From assembly GCA_945870155.1 (NCBI GenBank), contig CAMBSB010000006.1, positions 1-64,000 of the forward strand: DNA of 64,000 bases, in the 5' to 3' direction. Position 1 is the stretch's first letter; each line of letters opens with the position of its first letter. Of the stretch, positions 16,039 through 24,594 are shown in pieces. The notes beneath the pieces are model-generated. The model did no database searches, was not told the DNA's origin, and saw only the letters and a program-made list of their open reading frames with translations. Source of the stretch: Paludibacter jiangxiensis. Lineage in GTDB: Bacteria > Bacteroidota > Bacteroidia > Bacteroidales > Paludibacteraceae. A program made the position numbers and the translations under genes.

Positions 16039-18999
16039 ATGAAATCTGCCAGCATTAAAAAACTATATTTCAAAGATACAACATTCGCAAATTTGATGAC
16101 TCATCGAATTTACAATGTACTACTTTACGCAAGTAAATATGATGCTTTTGTTTTGGAAGAAGATGGTCGCATTGACGAACAGATATTTAACGAATATACT
16201 TCTTTACATTTACGTTATCCACCTCGTTTTACGCTTGTTTCAACTGAGGAGGAAGCAAATTCTTTGTTAAACGAACGGTCATTTGATTTGATTATTTCTA
16301 TGCCAAGTGGCGATAGTATTAATCCATTTGAATGGGCAAAAAAAGTCAAAAAGAAATTCTCTGAAATTCCCATAGTCGTACTTACTCCTTTTTCAAAATC
16401 TGTATCACAACGAATTGCTAATGAAGATTTAAGCGCCATTGATTATGTTTTCAGTTGGTTAGGAAATACTGAAATATTAATGGCAATTATTAAGCTTATA
16501 GAGGATAAAATGAATGTAGAAGAGGATGTTAATTCTGTAGGCGTTCAGGTAATTCTGTTTGTCGAAGATTCAATTCGATTTTATTCTTCCATTGTGCCAC
16601 AAATATATAAATTTATTTTCACACAATCGAGGTCGTTTATGACAGAAGCATTAAACGAGCATGAACAAATGTTACGCATGCGTGGGCGACCAAAAATTCT
16701 GTTGGCACGAAATTACGAAGAAGCTATTTCAATTTACAAAAAATACAAAAACAACATTTTAGGTGTAATTTCAGATGTAAGTTATCCAAAAGATGGAGTA
16801 AAAAACAAAAAAGCCGGCATAGAACTCTGTCAAGAAATTAGAAATGAGGATAAATTAATGCCACTTATTCTAGAATCAACTGAACTTTCGAATAAAGTAG
16901 GGGCTGATGAAGTTAAGGCTGCATTTTTAGATAAAATGTCAAAGACATTTAATTTTGAACTTAGAGAGAAAATTACAAAAAATTTTGGCTTTGGAGATTT
17001 TGTGTTTCGTAATCCAGAAACGGGTATTGAAGAAGCACAAGTTATAAACTTGAAAGGATTACAAGATACAATTTTCAAAATAAGTGATGAATCACTCTAT
17101 TATCATGTGTCACGAAACAATATTTCTCGTTGGTTATCGTCTCGTGCTATGTTTCCTTTAGCTGATTTTCTTAAAAATATCAGTGTCGAAAACATTGAAG
17201 CGAATGATTTACAAAAAGTTAGAGAAATAATTTTCGATGCAATTGTACACTACAGAAAAATTAAAAACAGAGGTATTGTAGCTGTATTTCAAAGAGATAG
17301 ATTTGACCAGTATTCAAATTTTGCACGTATTGGCGAAGGATCTTTAGGCGGAAAGGGAAGAGGTTTAGCGTTTATTGATGCCATGATAAAACGCAACGAT
17401 ATTTTCGAATCATATAACAACACTCAAATAACAATACCCCGAACTGTAGTATTGTGTACGGATAATTTCAGTGAATTTATGGAGCTAAATCAACTCTATC
17501 CTTTTGCTTTATCTGATGCTAATGACAAAGATATTTTAGAAAAATTTTTGAAAGCAAGACTGCCAAAAAGGCTAATTGCCGATCTTTTTGCATTTTTAGG
17601 TGCTATCAATTCTCCAATTGCCGTTCGTTCTTCAAGTTTGCTCGAAGACTCACATTATCAACCATTTGCCGGAATATATTCAACTTATATGGTACCATAT
17701 AATTCTGAAAGTAAAACACAAATGCTGGTAATGGTAACCGAAGCTATTAAAGCGGTGTATGCATCCGTTTTTTTTCAAGATAGTAAAGCTTATATGACAG
17801 CCACAAAAAATGTGATTGATGAAGAAAAAATGGCCATCGTATTACAAGAGATTTGTGGAAATGCATATCAAAATCGTTATTATCCATCATTTTCTGGTGT
17901 TGCCCGATCATTAAACTACTATCCAATTGATGCCGAAAAATCGGAAGATGGAATTGTAAACATAGCTTTAGGCTTAGGTAAATATATAATGGATGGCGGT
18001 CAGAGCTTGCGATTTTCGCCAGCACATCCTAACAATGTACTACAAACCAGCACCTTAGAATTGGCATTAAAGGAGACTCAAACATTTTTCAATGCGTTGG
18101 ATTTAAGTGAAACAAGCTTTGTTCCACAAGTTGATGATGGTTTTAATTTACTGAAAATTTCAGTACAAGATGCTGCCAATGATGGAACTTTGAGATATAT
18201 AGCTTCAACTTACGATTATCAAAACCAAAGCATTCAGGACGGAATATACGAAGGAAGAAAAATTATTACTTTTGCCAACATATTAAAACATGATGTTTTT
18301 CCTTTAGCTCAAATACTTAAAGACGTTATGCAAATTGCTCAAAATGAAATGGGTAGACCTGTAGAAATTGAATTTGCTGTAAATCTTGACTATTCTTTAA
18401 AAAAACAACATACGGTGTATTTATTGCAAATACGCCCAATTGTTGATAGCAAAGAAATGATACATGAGAACATAGGTAATATAGACACTTCAGACACTAT
18501 AATATCAAGCCAAGATGCACTGGGACATGGAATTACAAACGATATTTATGATTTAATTTATGTTCGTCCTGAAGCCTTTAGTGCGTCAAAAAATCAGTTG
18601 ATAGCCACCGAAATTGAAAAATTAAACAGAGTATTGGTTGCTGAAAAACGCAATTTTATATTAATAGGACCCGGACGTTGGGGTTCGAGCGATCATTTTT
18701 TAGGAATTCCTGTAAAATGGCCTCAAATAAGCAATGCCAAACTTATTGTTGAATCCGGATTGTCAAATTATCGAGTTGATCCAAGCCAGGGCACACATTT
18801 TTTTCAGAATTTAACCTCATTGGGAGTAGCTTATTTTACTATAAATCCATACATTAAAGACGGAACATATAATATTGATTTTTTGAATAGTACAGAAGCA
18901 ATTTACGAATCTGAATTTATCAGACATATACGTTTTAAGAATCCTGCAATTGTAAAAGTTGATGGTCGAAAAAAATTGGGAGTGGTGTTAAAACCGTAA
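16039..18999 (+). CDS. PEP/pyruvate-binding (PPDK N-terminal) protein with receiver-like domains
   Basis: The protein of 986 residues has two receiver-like regions at the N-terminus: a degenerate one (about 40-160) and a clearer one (about 169-300) with an acidic ILFVEDS strand and the candidate phospho-acceptor D246 in GVISDVSYP. An ATP-grasp PPDK_N domain follows (about 430-805), with GEGSLGGKGRGL, IAVRSSSLLEDS, QPFAGIYSTYM and the closing LLQIRPIV. The C-terminal 180 residues include ILIGPGRWGSSDHF. The phosphohistidine swivel and the TIM-barrel PEP-binding domain of true PEP synthases are absent, so it should not convert pyruvate to PEP by itself. I know similar proteins in Bacteroidota only as uncharacterised. 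A phosphotransfer or nucleotide-sensing role is plausible. Confidence 0.8.
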   Translation: MKSASIKKLYFKDTTFANLMTHRIYNVLLYASKYDAFVLEEDGRIDEQIFNEYTSLHLRYPPRFTLVSTEEEANSLLNERSFDLIISMPSGDSINPFEWAKKVKKKFSEIPIVVLTPFSKSVSQRIANEDLSAIDYVFSWLGNTEILMAIIKLIEDKMNVEEDVNSVGVQVILFVEDSIRFYSSIVPQIYKFIFTQSRSFMTEALNEHEQMLRMRGRPKILLARNYEEAISIYKKYKNNILGVISDVSYPKDGVKNKKAGIELCQEIRNEDKLMPLILESTELSNKVGADEVKAAFLDKMSKTFNFELREKITKNFGFGDFVFRNPETGIEEAQVINLKGLQDTIFKISDESLYYHVSRNNISRWLSSRAMFPLADFLKNISVENIEANDLQKVREIIFDAIVHYRKIKNRGIVAVFQRDRFDQYSNFARIGEGSLGGKGRGLAFIDAMIKRNDIFESYNNTQITIPRTVVLCTDNFSEFMELNQLYPFALSDANDKDILEKFLKARLPKRLIADLFAFLGAINSPIAVRSSSLLEDSHYQPFAGIYSTYMVPYNSESKTQMLVMVTEAIKAVYASVFFQDSKAYMTATKNVIDEEKMAIVLQEICGNAYQNRYYPSFSGVARSLNYYPIDAEKSEDGIVNIALGLGKYIMDGGQSLRFSPAHPNNVLQTSTLELALKETQTFFNALDLSETSFVPQVDDGFNLLKISVQDAANDGTLRYIASTYDYQNQSIQDGIYEGRKIITFANILKHDVFPLAQILKDVMQIAQNEMGRPVEIEFAVNLDYSLKKQHTVYLLQIRPIVDSKEMIHENIGNIDTSDTIISSQDALGHGITNDIYDLIYVRPEAFSASKNQLIATEIEKLNRVLVAEKRNFILIGPGRWGSSDHFLGIPVKWPQISNAKLIVESGLSNYRVDPSQGTHFFQNLTSLGVAYFTINPYIKDGTYNIDFLNSTEAIYESEFIRHIRFKNPAIVKVDGRKKLGVVLKP

Positions 19000-19023
19000 T
19001 AAAATAATTCTCAGTACTATAAA

Positions 19024-19070
19024 CCTACCCCCTAGCCCCTGCCTACCGCTGGCAGGCCCTAAAGGGGGAT
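19024..19070 (+). repeat. GC-rich hairpin repeat with nested palindrome
   Basis: This copy has the CCCCCTA ... CCCTAAAGGGGG pattern of the dispersed element, but with an added inverted repeat, CCTGCC (19038-19043) facing GGCAGG (19051-19056). It ends 16 nt before the rnz start codon. Confidence 0.75.
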
Positions 19071-19086
19071 AAAGAAGAGGATTTTA

Positions 19087-20049
19087 ATGTTATCGCATAG
19101 TAAAATTAAAAATAACATAACAAGGCAAAAAAACAACTTGAAAACAACATTAACTATACTTGGATGTGGATCGGCTTTGCCAACACGAGACAATTTTCCT
19201 ACTTCACAAATATTAGAAATGCGCGATAAGCAATTTATGATAGATTGTGGCGAAGGTACACAAATTCGTATGCGGCAAATGAGCATAAAAACGAATCGTC
19301 TAGGTCATATCTTTATTTCACATTTGCATGGCGACCATGTATTTGGTTTAATTGGTTTGATTTCTACTTTTGGTATGTTAAACCGCACTGCCGACTTACA
19401 CATACATGCAGCTGCAGAATTAAAAACTATATTAACACCACAACTCAAGTTTTTTTGTGAAGAAATACCGTTTAAAATAATTTTTCACGCATTTAATCCT
19501 CGAGTGCATGTATTGATTTATGACGACCGAACTGTTCAGGTTTTTACTATCCCGCTTAAGCACCGTGTACCTAGTTGTGGTTTTTTATTTGAAGAAAAGC
19601 CGCGTGACAGACACATAATTCGCGAAATGATAGACTTTTACGAAATTCCAACCTGGCGAATACCCAAAATTAAGCAAGGTGAAGATTTTGAAACAAAAGA
19701 CGGAGAACTAATTGCTAATGACATATTAACAACAATGCCCGAAAAGCCAAAACGTTTTGCATATTGCTCTGATACGGCATATTATGAAAAAATAATCCCA
19801 ATTATCGAGGGAGTAGATTGTTTGTACCACGAAGCTACTTTTATGAATGATGAGCTGATAAGAGCAAAAAATACGCAACACTCCACAGCCCAACAAGCTG
19901 CAACTATAGCCCTTAAAGCCAAAGTAAAACAGCTTATAATAGGTCATTTTTCAGCCAGATACGTAAATAAAAATGGATTATTGAACGAGGCTAAAGCGAT
20001 TTTTGAAAAAACCGTTTTAGGAGAAGATATGAAAATTTATGAATTTTAG
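19087..20049 (+). CDS. rnz: Ribonuclease Z (tRNA 3'-end processing)
   Basis: The protein of 320 residues is an RNase Z of the metallo-beta-lactamase fold: ILGCGSALPT at the N-terminus, the zinc motif SHLHGDHVFGL, an exosite-arm region near HRVPSCGF, then CSDTAYY and a final zinc ligand in GHFSARY. It cuts tRNA precursors after the discriminator base. This is needed here because the two tRNA genes in the window do not encode CCA. The ATG at 19087 has a good ribosome-binding site (GAGG, 7 nt before it), unusual among genes of this window. It makes the N-terminus about 17 residues longer than in many homologues. Confidence 0.95.
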   Translation: MLSHSKIKNNITRQKNNLKTTLTILGCGSALPTRDNFPTSQILEMRDKQFMIDCGEGTQIRMRQMSIKTNRLGHIFISHLHGDHVFGLIGLISTFGMLNRTADLHIHAAAELKTILTPQLKFFCEEIPFKIIFHAFNPRVHVLIYDDRTVQVFTIPLKHRVPSCGFLFEEKPRDRHIIREMIDFYEIPTWRIPKIKQGEDFETKDGELIANDILTTMPEKPKRFAYCSDTAYYEKIIPIIEGVDCLYHEATFMNDELIRAKNTQHSTAQQAATIALKAKVKQLIIGHFSARYVNKNGLLNEAKAIFEKTVLGEDMKIYEF

Positions 20050-20057
20050 AAACTAAC

Positions 20058-20082
20058 ATCCCCCCTAACCACCTTAAAGTGA
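20058..20082 (+). repeat. Diverged copy of the GC-rich repeat
   Basis: TCCCCCCTAACCACCTTAAAG resembles the element core, but the hairpin is spoiled: AGTGAG follows where a G-run would stand. It lies just after rnz. Confidence 0.5.
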
Positions 20083-20144
20083 GTATTTTGGGTTGGTTAA
20101 CTTGAGGATGTAATTAAATTTTGATTAAAGATGAAGACCTTAAA

Positions 20145-20171
20145 AAAACCTTGTTGCTTTAACAAGGTTTT
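20145..20171. terminator. Bidirectional intrinsic terminator
   Basis: AAAACCTTGTT, loop GCTTT, AACAAGGTTTT: a perfect 11-bp stem between the convergent rnz and tonB genes, with A-rich and T-rich flanks. Confidence 0.85.
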
Positions 20172-20195
20172 CTAAAAAGTCTTTTTTTAATTATA

Positions 20196-20864
20196 CTAAA
20201 TCAATTTAAACCTAACTGGTAAAGTAAACCTTACTCTAACAGGCTTGCCATTTAAACGGCCTGGTTTCCAATTTGGCATTGATTTAATAACCCTGATAGC
20301 TTCTTTATCCAAACTGGGATCTACTCCTTTAACAACTACTACATCGGTTATTGAACCATCTTTATTCACCACAAACTGACAAGTTACTTTTCCCTGTAAT
20401 CCAATTTCTTGAGCAATAGTCGGATATTTAAGGTTCTCAGACAAAAATTCAAAAACATTACCTTTAAACTCTGGCATTTCTTCAACATAATAATGTAATT
20501 CTTCAATAACTTCAGGTTCCGGAATATTCACTTTATTTCCATAAACCGGAATTTCATTTTTTCCTTCATCTTCATTGCCAAGAATTGGTACAGTACTAAT
20601 TATTTCTTTTTCAACTACCCTTATTTCCTCAACTAAAACAGGAGGTGGTGGAGGTGGTGGAGGCAAAACTTCGGGCATTGTTATTGGTATCAAGTCCTCG
20701 TCAGGTATCGTATTTGAACTTGCGACAAGATCAGGATCAATAAAATCTTTTTTCGACCACTCAAATACAATAAATAACAAGGATAAAACCATAATTAATC
20801 CCATCATAAGAGACAAACTCTTTGTGTTCTCAAGATTAGCTTGAGCTGATTTCTTAGCATCCAT
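20196..20864 (-). CDS. tonB: TonB family energy-transducing protein
   Basis: The protein of 222 residues has the TonB plan: a short cytoplasmic start, one membrane helix (about 18-34), a proline-rich periplasmic spacer containing eight prolines in a row (about residues 68-75), and a C-terminal TonB domain (about 140-222) with YPTIAQEIGLQGKVTCQFVV and the closing GKPVRVRFTLPVRF. TonB couples the ExbB/ExbD proton motor to outer-membrane receptors; exbB/exbD are not in the window. Bacteroidota have several TonB paralogues, so its receptor is unknown. It stands alone, divergent from the TPR gene across a 317-nt gap. Confidence 0.93.
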   Translation of the reverse strand: MDAKKSAQANLENTKSLSLMMGLIMVLSLLFIVFEWSKKDFIDPDLVASSNTIPDEDLIPITMPEVLPPPPPPPPVLVEEIRVVEKEIISTVPILGNEDEGKNEIPVYGNKVNIPEPEVIEELHYYVEEMPEFKGNVFEFLSENLKYPTIAQEIGLQGKVTCQFVVNKDGSITDVVVVKGVDPSLDKEAIRVIKSMPNWKPGRLNGKPVRVRFTLPVRFKLI

Positions 20865-21181
20865 AGCATTCTGATTTTTAATTGTTTATAAAATTAATAA
20901 TGAATTCATGATTGAAAATGATTTGTAATGATACTATCATATTTATATAACGAACTAAAAGATATAATTATTACAAAAAATGAACTTTTTATTGAAAGAA
21001 ATGAATAAATTTTAAATGAATAGTTTAAATGTTTAATATTTAAATCATTTTTAGAAGTTGAAAGATAAGAAAACGAAAAAACTATGCACAAAATTTCGAT
21101 ATTTCAAAGAATTTTCCTACTTTTGCGATTCATAAAAAAAAATCAAAATTAACAAACTTACGTAATTCTTACAGTAATCTT
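20865..21181. other. Divergent intergenic region tonB / TPR gene
   Basis: A/T-rich gap of 317 nt. The plus-strand element TACTTTTG (21118-21125), followed by C, matches the -7 consensus, with only a weak TTTCG near the -33 position. No gene is visible. Confidence 0.5.
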
Positions 21182-21856
21182 ATGTCGAAAAAAGCAGAAA
21201 CCAAACATGATGAATTGGAAAATGTTGAACATGTATTAACTACATCCGAAGCATTTATCGAAAAATATCAAAAACAAATTATTTTCACAGTTGGTATTGT
21301 TGTACTAGTTGTATTGTCAATTTTAGCATTTCGTAATTTTTATTTAGAGCCTCGCGAAGTAGAAGCTGAAAATGAAATGGGAAAAGCGCAAACTTTTTTT
21401 GCTGTTGATTCTTTTAAAGTGGCTCTGAATGGTGATGGAAAGAATTTTATTGGGTTTAATGAAATAATTTCGGAATACAGTATTACAGCATCTGCTAATT
21501 TAGCCACAGCTTATGCAGGTATATGTTATTATAAATTAGGACAATATGAAAATGCTATCAAATTACTTTCGGAATACGAAAGCGATGAATCATATTTTTC
21601 TACATCTGTAGTTGGTTTAATCGGTGACGCTTATGTTGAATTAGGTGAAACTTCAAAAGCTTTAGACTATTTTGAAAAAGCCGGAGATACTGAAAACAAA
21701 GTTTTAAGTCCCGTTTATTTAAAAAAAGCAGGAGTTGTATACGAATCGTTGAAAAAACCTGAAAAAGCACTTGAACTTTATACTAAGATTAAAGATAATT
21801 ATCCTAAAAGCACAGAAGCTGCTGATATAGATAAATATATTGCTCGAATTCAGTAA
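21182..21856 (+). CDS. TPR membrane protein (YfgM-like topology)
   Basis: The protein of 224 residues has a cytoplasmic N-terminus, one membrane helix (about 34-51) and a periplasmic part with at least three tetratricopeptide units (around ATAYAGICYYKLGQYENAIKLL, GLIGDAYVELGETSKALDYF and KAGVVYESLKKPEKALELY). This is the topology of YfgM-like proteins, which work with the periplasmic chaperone network, but sequence identity to them is not evident. A terminator follows 29 nt after the stop, so the gene is a single unit separate from ribH. Confidence 0.85.
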   Translation: MSKKAETKHDELENVEHVLTTSEAFIEKYQKQIIFTVGIVVLVVLSILAFRNFYLEPREVEAENEMGKAQTFFAVDSFKVALNGDGKNFIGFNEIISEYSITASANLATAYAGICYYKLGQYENAIKLLSEYESDESYFSTSVVGLIGDAYVELGETSKALDYFEKAGDTENKVLSPVYLKKAGVVYESLKKPEKALELYTKIKDNYPKSTEAADIDKYIARIQ

Positions 21857-21885
21857 AGTTTTCAAAAACAAAAAGAAAATATATA

Positions 21886-21914
21886 AAGCTACTTCGGTTT
21901 GAAGTAGCTTTTTT
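21886..21914 (+). terminator. Intrinsic terminator after the TPR gene
   Basis: AAGCTACTTC, loop GGTTT, GAAGTAGCTT then a T-run: a 10-bp perfect stem. Confidence 0.9.
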
Positions 21915-21946
21915 AATTAAATTTTAAAACAGCAATTAAATTAACA

Positions 21947-22471
21947 ATGGCTACACAATATAAAAATCTATCGGAATACAACATTGAAACAATGCCATCT
22001 CATGATATTACTACTAAACAACAATATGCAATAGTAGTAGCCGACTGGAATAATGAAATTACTCATGCATTACTTCAAGGAGCAATTGACTCTTTGATTG
22101 AAAACGGAGTGAAGCAGAACAATATCAATGTTGTGCATGTACCAGGTACCTTTGAATTGACTTATGCAGCTAAAGTATTATCAAAAGAATATTTGTGCGA
22201 AATACAGAACAAAAAAATTACCAAATACTCTGCTGTAATAGTATTGGGTTGTGTTATTCAGGGCGATACACCACATTTTGATTATGTTTGTCAGGGAGTA
22301 ACATATGGTATTGCGAAACTAAATGCCTTAAATGAAAATTGTCCTGTAATCTTTGGAGTACTTACTACCAATACATTACAACAAGCACTGGACAGAGCAG
22401 GTGGAATACACGGAAATAAAGGTATAGAAGCTGCTATTACAGCTATAAAAATGGCAAATTTAATTTGGTAA
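21947..22471 (+). CDS. ribH: 6,7-dimethyl-8-ribityllumazine synthase
   Basis: The protein of 174 residues is a lumazine synthase, the next-to-last enzyme of riboflavin synthesis, which joins 5-amino-6-ribitylaminouracil and dihydroxybutanone phosphate. Visible features: [11 protein letters not shown], the VPGTFEL loop, [15 protein letters not shown] with the catalytic His, and [19 protein letters not shown]. The other rib genes are not nearby. The end of the gene carries the -33 element of the tRNA promoter (22464-22467), so transcription units abut here. No FMN riboswitch-like sequence was seen upstream; the short gap holds the previous terminator. Confidence 0.97.
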   Translation: MATQYKNLSEYNIETMPSHDITTKQQYAIVVADWNNEITHALLQGAIDSLIENGVKQNNINVVHVPGTFELTYAAKVLSKEYLCEIQNKKITKYSAVIVLGCVIQGDTPHFDYVCQGVTYGIAKLNALNENCPVIFGVLTTNTLQQALDRAGGIHGNKGIEAAITAIKMANLIW

Positions 22472-22495
22472 TTATAAAAAAAAGAATTATCTTTG
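22464..22495 (+). promoter_or_regulatory. Promoter of the tRNA unit
   Basis: TTTG (22464-22467), 20 nt, TATCTTTG (22488-22495) then C: an almost ideal Bacteroidota promoter. It overlaps the ribH stop codon and lies 18 nt before tRNA-Tyr. Confidence 0.8.
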
Positions 22496-22513
22496 CACTG
22501 CTTTAGAAAAAAG

Positions 22514-22596
22514 GGGTAGTTACCAAAGTGGCCAACTGGGGCTGACTGTAACTCAGCTGTCTTTCGACTTCGGAGGTTCGAATCCTTCACTGCCCA
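22514..22596 (+). tRNA. tRNA-Tyr (GTA)
   Basis: Cloverleaf by eye: acceptor GGGTAGT pairs with ACTGCCC (one T-G pair); the anticodon stem GCTGA/TCAGC carries loop CT-GTA-AC; there is a long variable arm (type II) and a T-arm with GGTTCGAATCC. The discriminator is A (22596). CCA is not encoded. Confidence 0.95.
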
Positions 22597-22598
22597 CA

Positions 22599-22652
22599 AC
22601 CCCCAACCCCCTAAAGGGGGCTTCAAAAATCCCCATTAGGGGACATAGGGGT
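22599..22652 (+). repeat. GC-rich hairpin repeat between two tRNA genes
   Basis: A copy of the dispersed element (ACCCCCAACCCCCTAAAGGGGG) followed by a second small hairpin, CCCC-ATTA-GGGG, and ATAGGGG. It fills nearly the whole 62-nt spacer between tRNA-Tyr and tRNA-Gly. Confidence 0.85.
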
Positions 22653-22658
22653 AATATT

Positions 22659-22731
22659 GCGAAAGTAGCTCAGTTGATAGAGCATTAGCCTTCCAAGCTG
22701 AGGGTCGCGGGTTTGAGTCCCGTCTTTCGCT
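22659..22731 (+). tRNA. tRNA-Gly (TCC)
   Basis: Acceptor GCGAAAG pairs with CTTTCGC; D-arm AGCTCAGTTGATAGAGC; anticodon stem TTAGC/GCTGA with loop CT-TCC-AA; T-arm CGGGTTTGAGTCCCG. Discriminator T (22731); CCA not encoded. Confidence 0.96.
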
Positions 22732-22740
22732 CAAAAGCAC

Positions 22741-22774
22741 AAAAAAAGAAACACTGATTAGTGTTTCTTTTTTT
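22741..22774. terminator. Bidirectional terminator of the tRNA unit and the acyl-CoA synthetase gene
   Basis: An A-run, AAGAAACACT, loop GATT, AGTGTTTCTT and a T-run. The stop codon of the opposing acyl-CoA synthetase gene (22758-22760) lies in the loop. Confidence 0.9.
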
Positions 22775-24416
22775 GTTTTGTATTGGAGTATAAAAAGCGT
22801 TTAATTTTCTGAGAAGCCGTTTTCTCAAATGGCTCATCCATAATATCCACTCTGTTAATTTGCGAAACCTTATTTAGTTTGGAATTAATTTCTTTAGTGA
22901 AATGATTTTTCCATTCTTGAAACTTTTCTTTTTTCTCGTCTAAAGCAGATTTTAAATGCTCTATATTTTTTTCAATCAGCTCAATATCAAGTATTACCTT
23001 TGCAACTAAAAATCCATCCTCTTCAACAACCAATGATTCTACCACTAATTTATTGTTGTTTATAATTGACTCAATATCTTCGGGATAAATGTTCTCTCCA
23101 CTCGATCCAACTATGGTATTTTTCATTCTACCTTTAATGAATAGTCTTTTTCTAGAGTCAAATTTTCCATAATCTCCTGTTCTAAACCAACCATCAGCTG
23201 TTATAACATCGGCTGTTGCTTCGGGATTTTTATAATATCCTACCATCAAGTTGGGTCCTTTTGCCCAAATCTCCCCTACCCCTTTCTTGTTAGGCTCATT
23301 TATTTTCAATTGTACACCCTGCATTACATATCCGGTCGACTGTAATTTTGTTTGTCTTGGCGAAGCTCCAGCTAATAATGGAGCTGTTTCAGTAAGCCCG
23401 TAACCAATGGCATAAGGGAACTTACCTTCTTTCAAAAATCTTTCGACACGTGAATCGAGTTTAGCACCACCAATTCCGAAAAATTTTAATCGACCTCCAA
23501 ATGTTTGATATAATTTTTTCCCTGCAATTCGATGAATCAATATCCTAAATAATGGTGTTTTAAAAATTAAGCGGGATAGTTTTGATTTTGTAAATTTAGC
23601 CTGAATTTGATTTTTATAAAGTTTTTCCATGATTAATGGTACCGAAAGCATCATGGTGGGTTTAATTTTACTTAATGCAGGTAACAAGGTAGCCGCTGTA
23701 GGTGGTTTTTCAAGATAATAGATAGAAGCCCCATACATAATTGGATATAACATACCAATTGAATTCTCATAAGTATGTGATAACGGCAAAAATGACAAAA
23801 AAACATCCGAATGATTTATAGGTTCAAATGTAAAAGATTGCATAGCTACAAATGCAATATTTTTATGTGTTAGCACTACACCTTTAGATCTTCCTGTTGT
23901 ACCAGAAGTATAAATTATAGCAGCTATATCATTTTCATGAACTTCAATTTTATTAAAATCTACTGCTTTATTTACTTTTGTATTATCTGAAATTAATGTT
24001 AGTGAATCAACTGATATTTTAATTTTCAAATCAGGTAAAACCAAACCTTCAGTTTTGGAAGCTAATCTATCGCTTACAAATAATGCTTTTGACTCGGAAT
24101 GAAGCAACACGTTTTCGACTTCTTCCTTTGTAAAATCGGGCAAAATTGGGACAATAATCAAACCTTTAGAAACGACTGCAAAATATGCAACAACCCAATT
24201 AGGCATATTTTGCGAAAAAAGCGCAACTTTATCTCCTTTTTCCAATCCGTAAGAAAAAAGCAAACTTGCCAGTTCCTCAATTTGATTCCCTAATTCTTTA
24301 TAAGTAATTGGTTTACCTTCAACATAAGAAACCGATGGATATTCAGCAAAATTTTTAACTGAGTAATCAATAATTGACTTGAGAGTTAAGGGACTGGGTT
24401 CAATTTTATTATGCAT
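22758..24416 (-). CDS. AMP-binding long-chain acyl-CoA synthetase
   Basis: The protein of 552 residues belongs to the ANL adenylating enzymes: P-loop IIYTSGTTGRSKGVVLTHKN, the aromatic/Thr motif GYGLTETAPLLAGA, GDYGKFDSRKRLFIKGRMK, and a C-terminal catalytic lysine in KTASQKIKRFL. It most resembles long-chain fatty acid-CoA ligases, which activate fatty acids through an acyl-AMP; chain length preference is unknown. It is transcribed alone. Upstream (24417-24594) lie minus-strand sequences close to the -7 consensus (TAGTTTTG at 24487-24494, TATATTTG at 24541-24548), but neither has an ideally spaced TTG. Its stop codon is in the loop of the shared terminator. Confidence 0.92.
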   Translation of the reverse strand: MHNKIEPSPLTLKSIIDYSVKNFAEYPSVSYVEGKPITYKELGNQIEELASLLFSYGLEKGDKVALFSQNMPNWVVAYFAVVSKGLIIVPILPDFTKEEVENVLLHSESKALFVSDRLASKTEGLVLPDLKIKISVDSLTLISDNTKVNKAVDFNKIEVHENDIAAIIYTSGTTGRSKGVVLTHKNIAFVAMQSFTFEPINHSDVFLSFLPLSHTYENSIGMLYPIMYGASIYYLEKPPTAATLLPALSKIKPTMMLSVPLIMEKLYKNQIQAKFTKSKLSRLIFKTPLFRILIHRIAGKKLYQTFGGRLKFFGIGGAKLDSRVERFLKEGKFPYAIGYGLTETAPLLAGASPRQTKLQSTGYVMQGVQLKINEPNKKGVGEIWAKGPNLMVGYYKNPEATADVITADGWFRTGDYGKFDSRKRLFIKGRMKNTIVGSSGENIYPEDIESIINNNKLVVESLVVEEDGFLVAKVILDIELIEKNIEHLKSALDEKKEKFQEWKNHFTKEINSKLNKVSQINRVDIMDEPFEKTASQKIKRFLYSNTKQKKKH

Positions 24417-24594
24417 ATATAAATGATTTTTTATTTATAATACCAATTTTTTCAACATTAAAATAACAATGTAATGAATATTTGCACAAAACTATTAGCC
24501 TATATTTTATTCAAACTATTAATTAAGACGAATAAGCACACAAATATATATAAACATTTTGATATTATGCACAAAACATTTAAAAATGAGCATT

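Noticed and set aside
19000-19090. Insertion sequence at the GC-rich repeat
   Set aside because: No transposase frame and no long terminal repeats; the element is only about 50 nt.
21860-21946. FMN riboswitch before ribH
   Set aside because: The gap is short and is taken up by the terminator of the previous gene; no riboswitch core visible.
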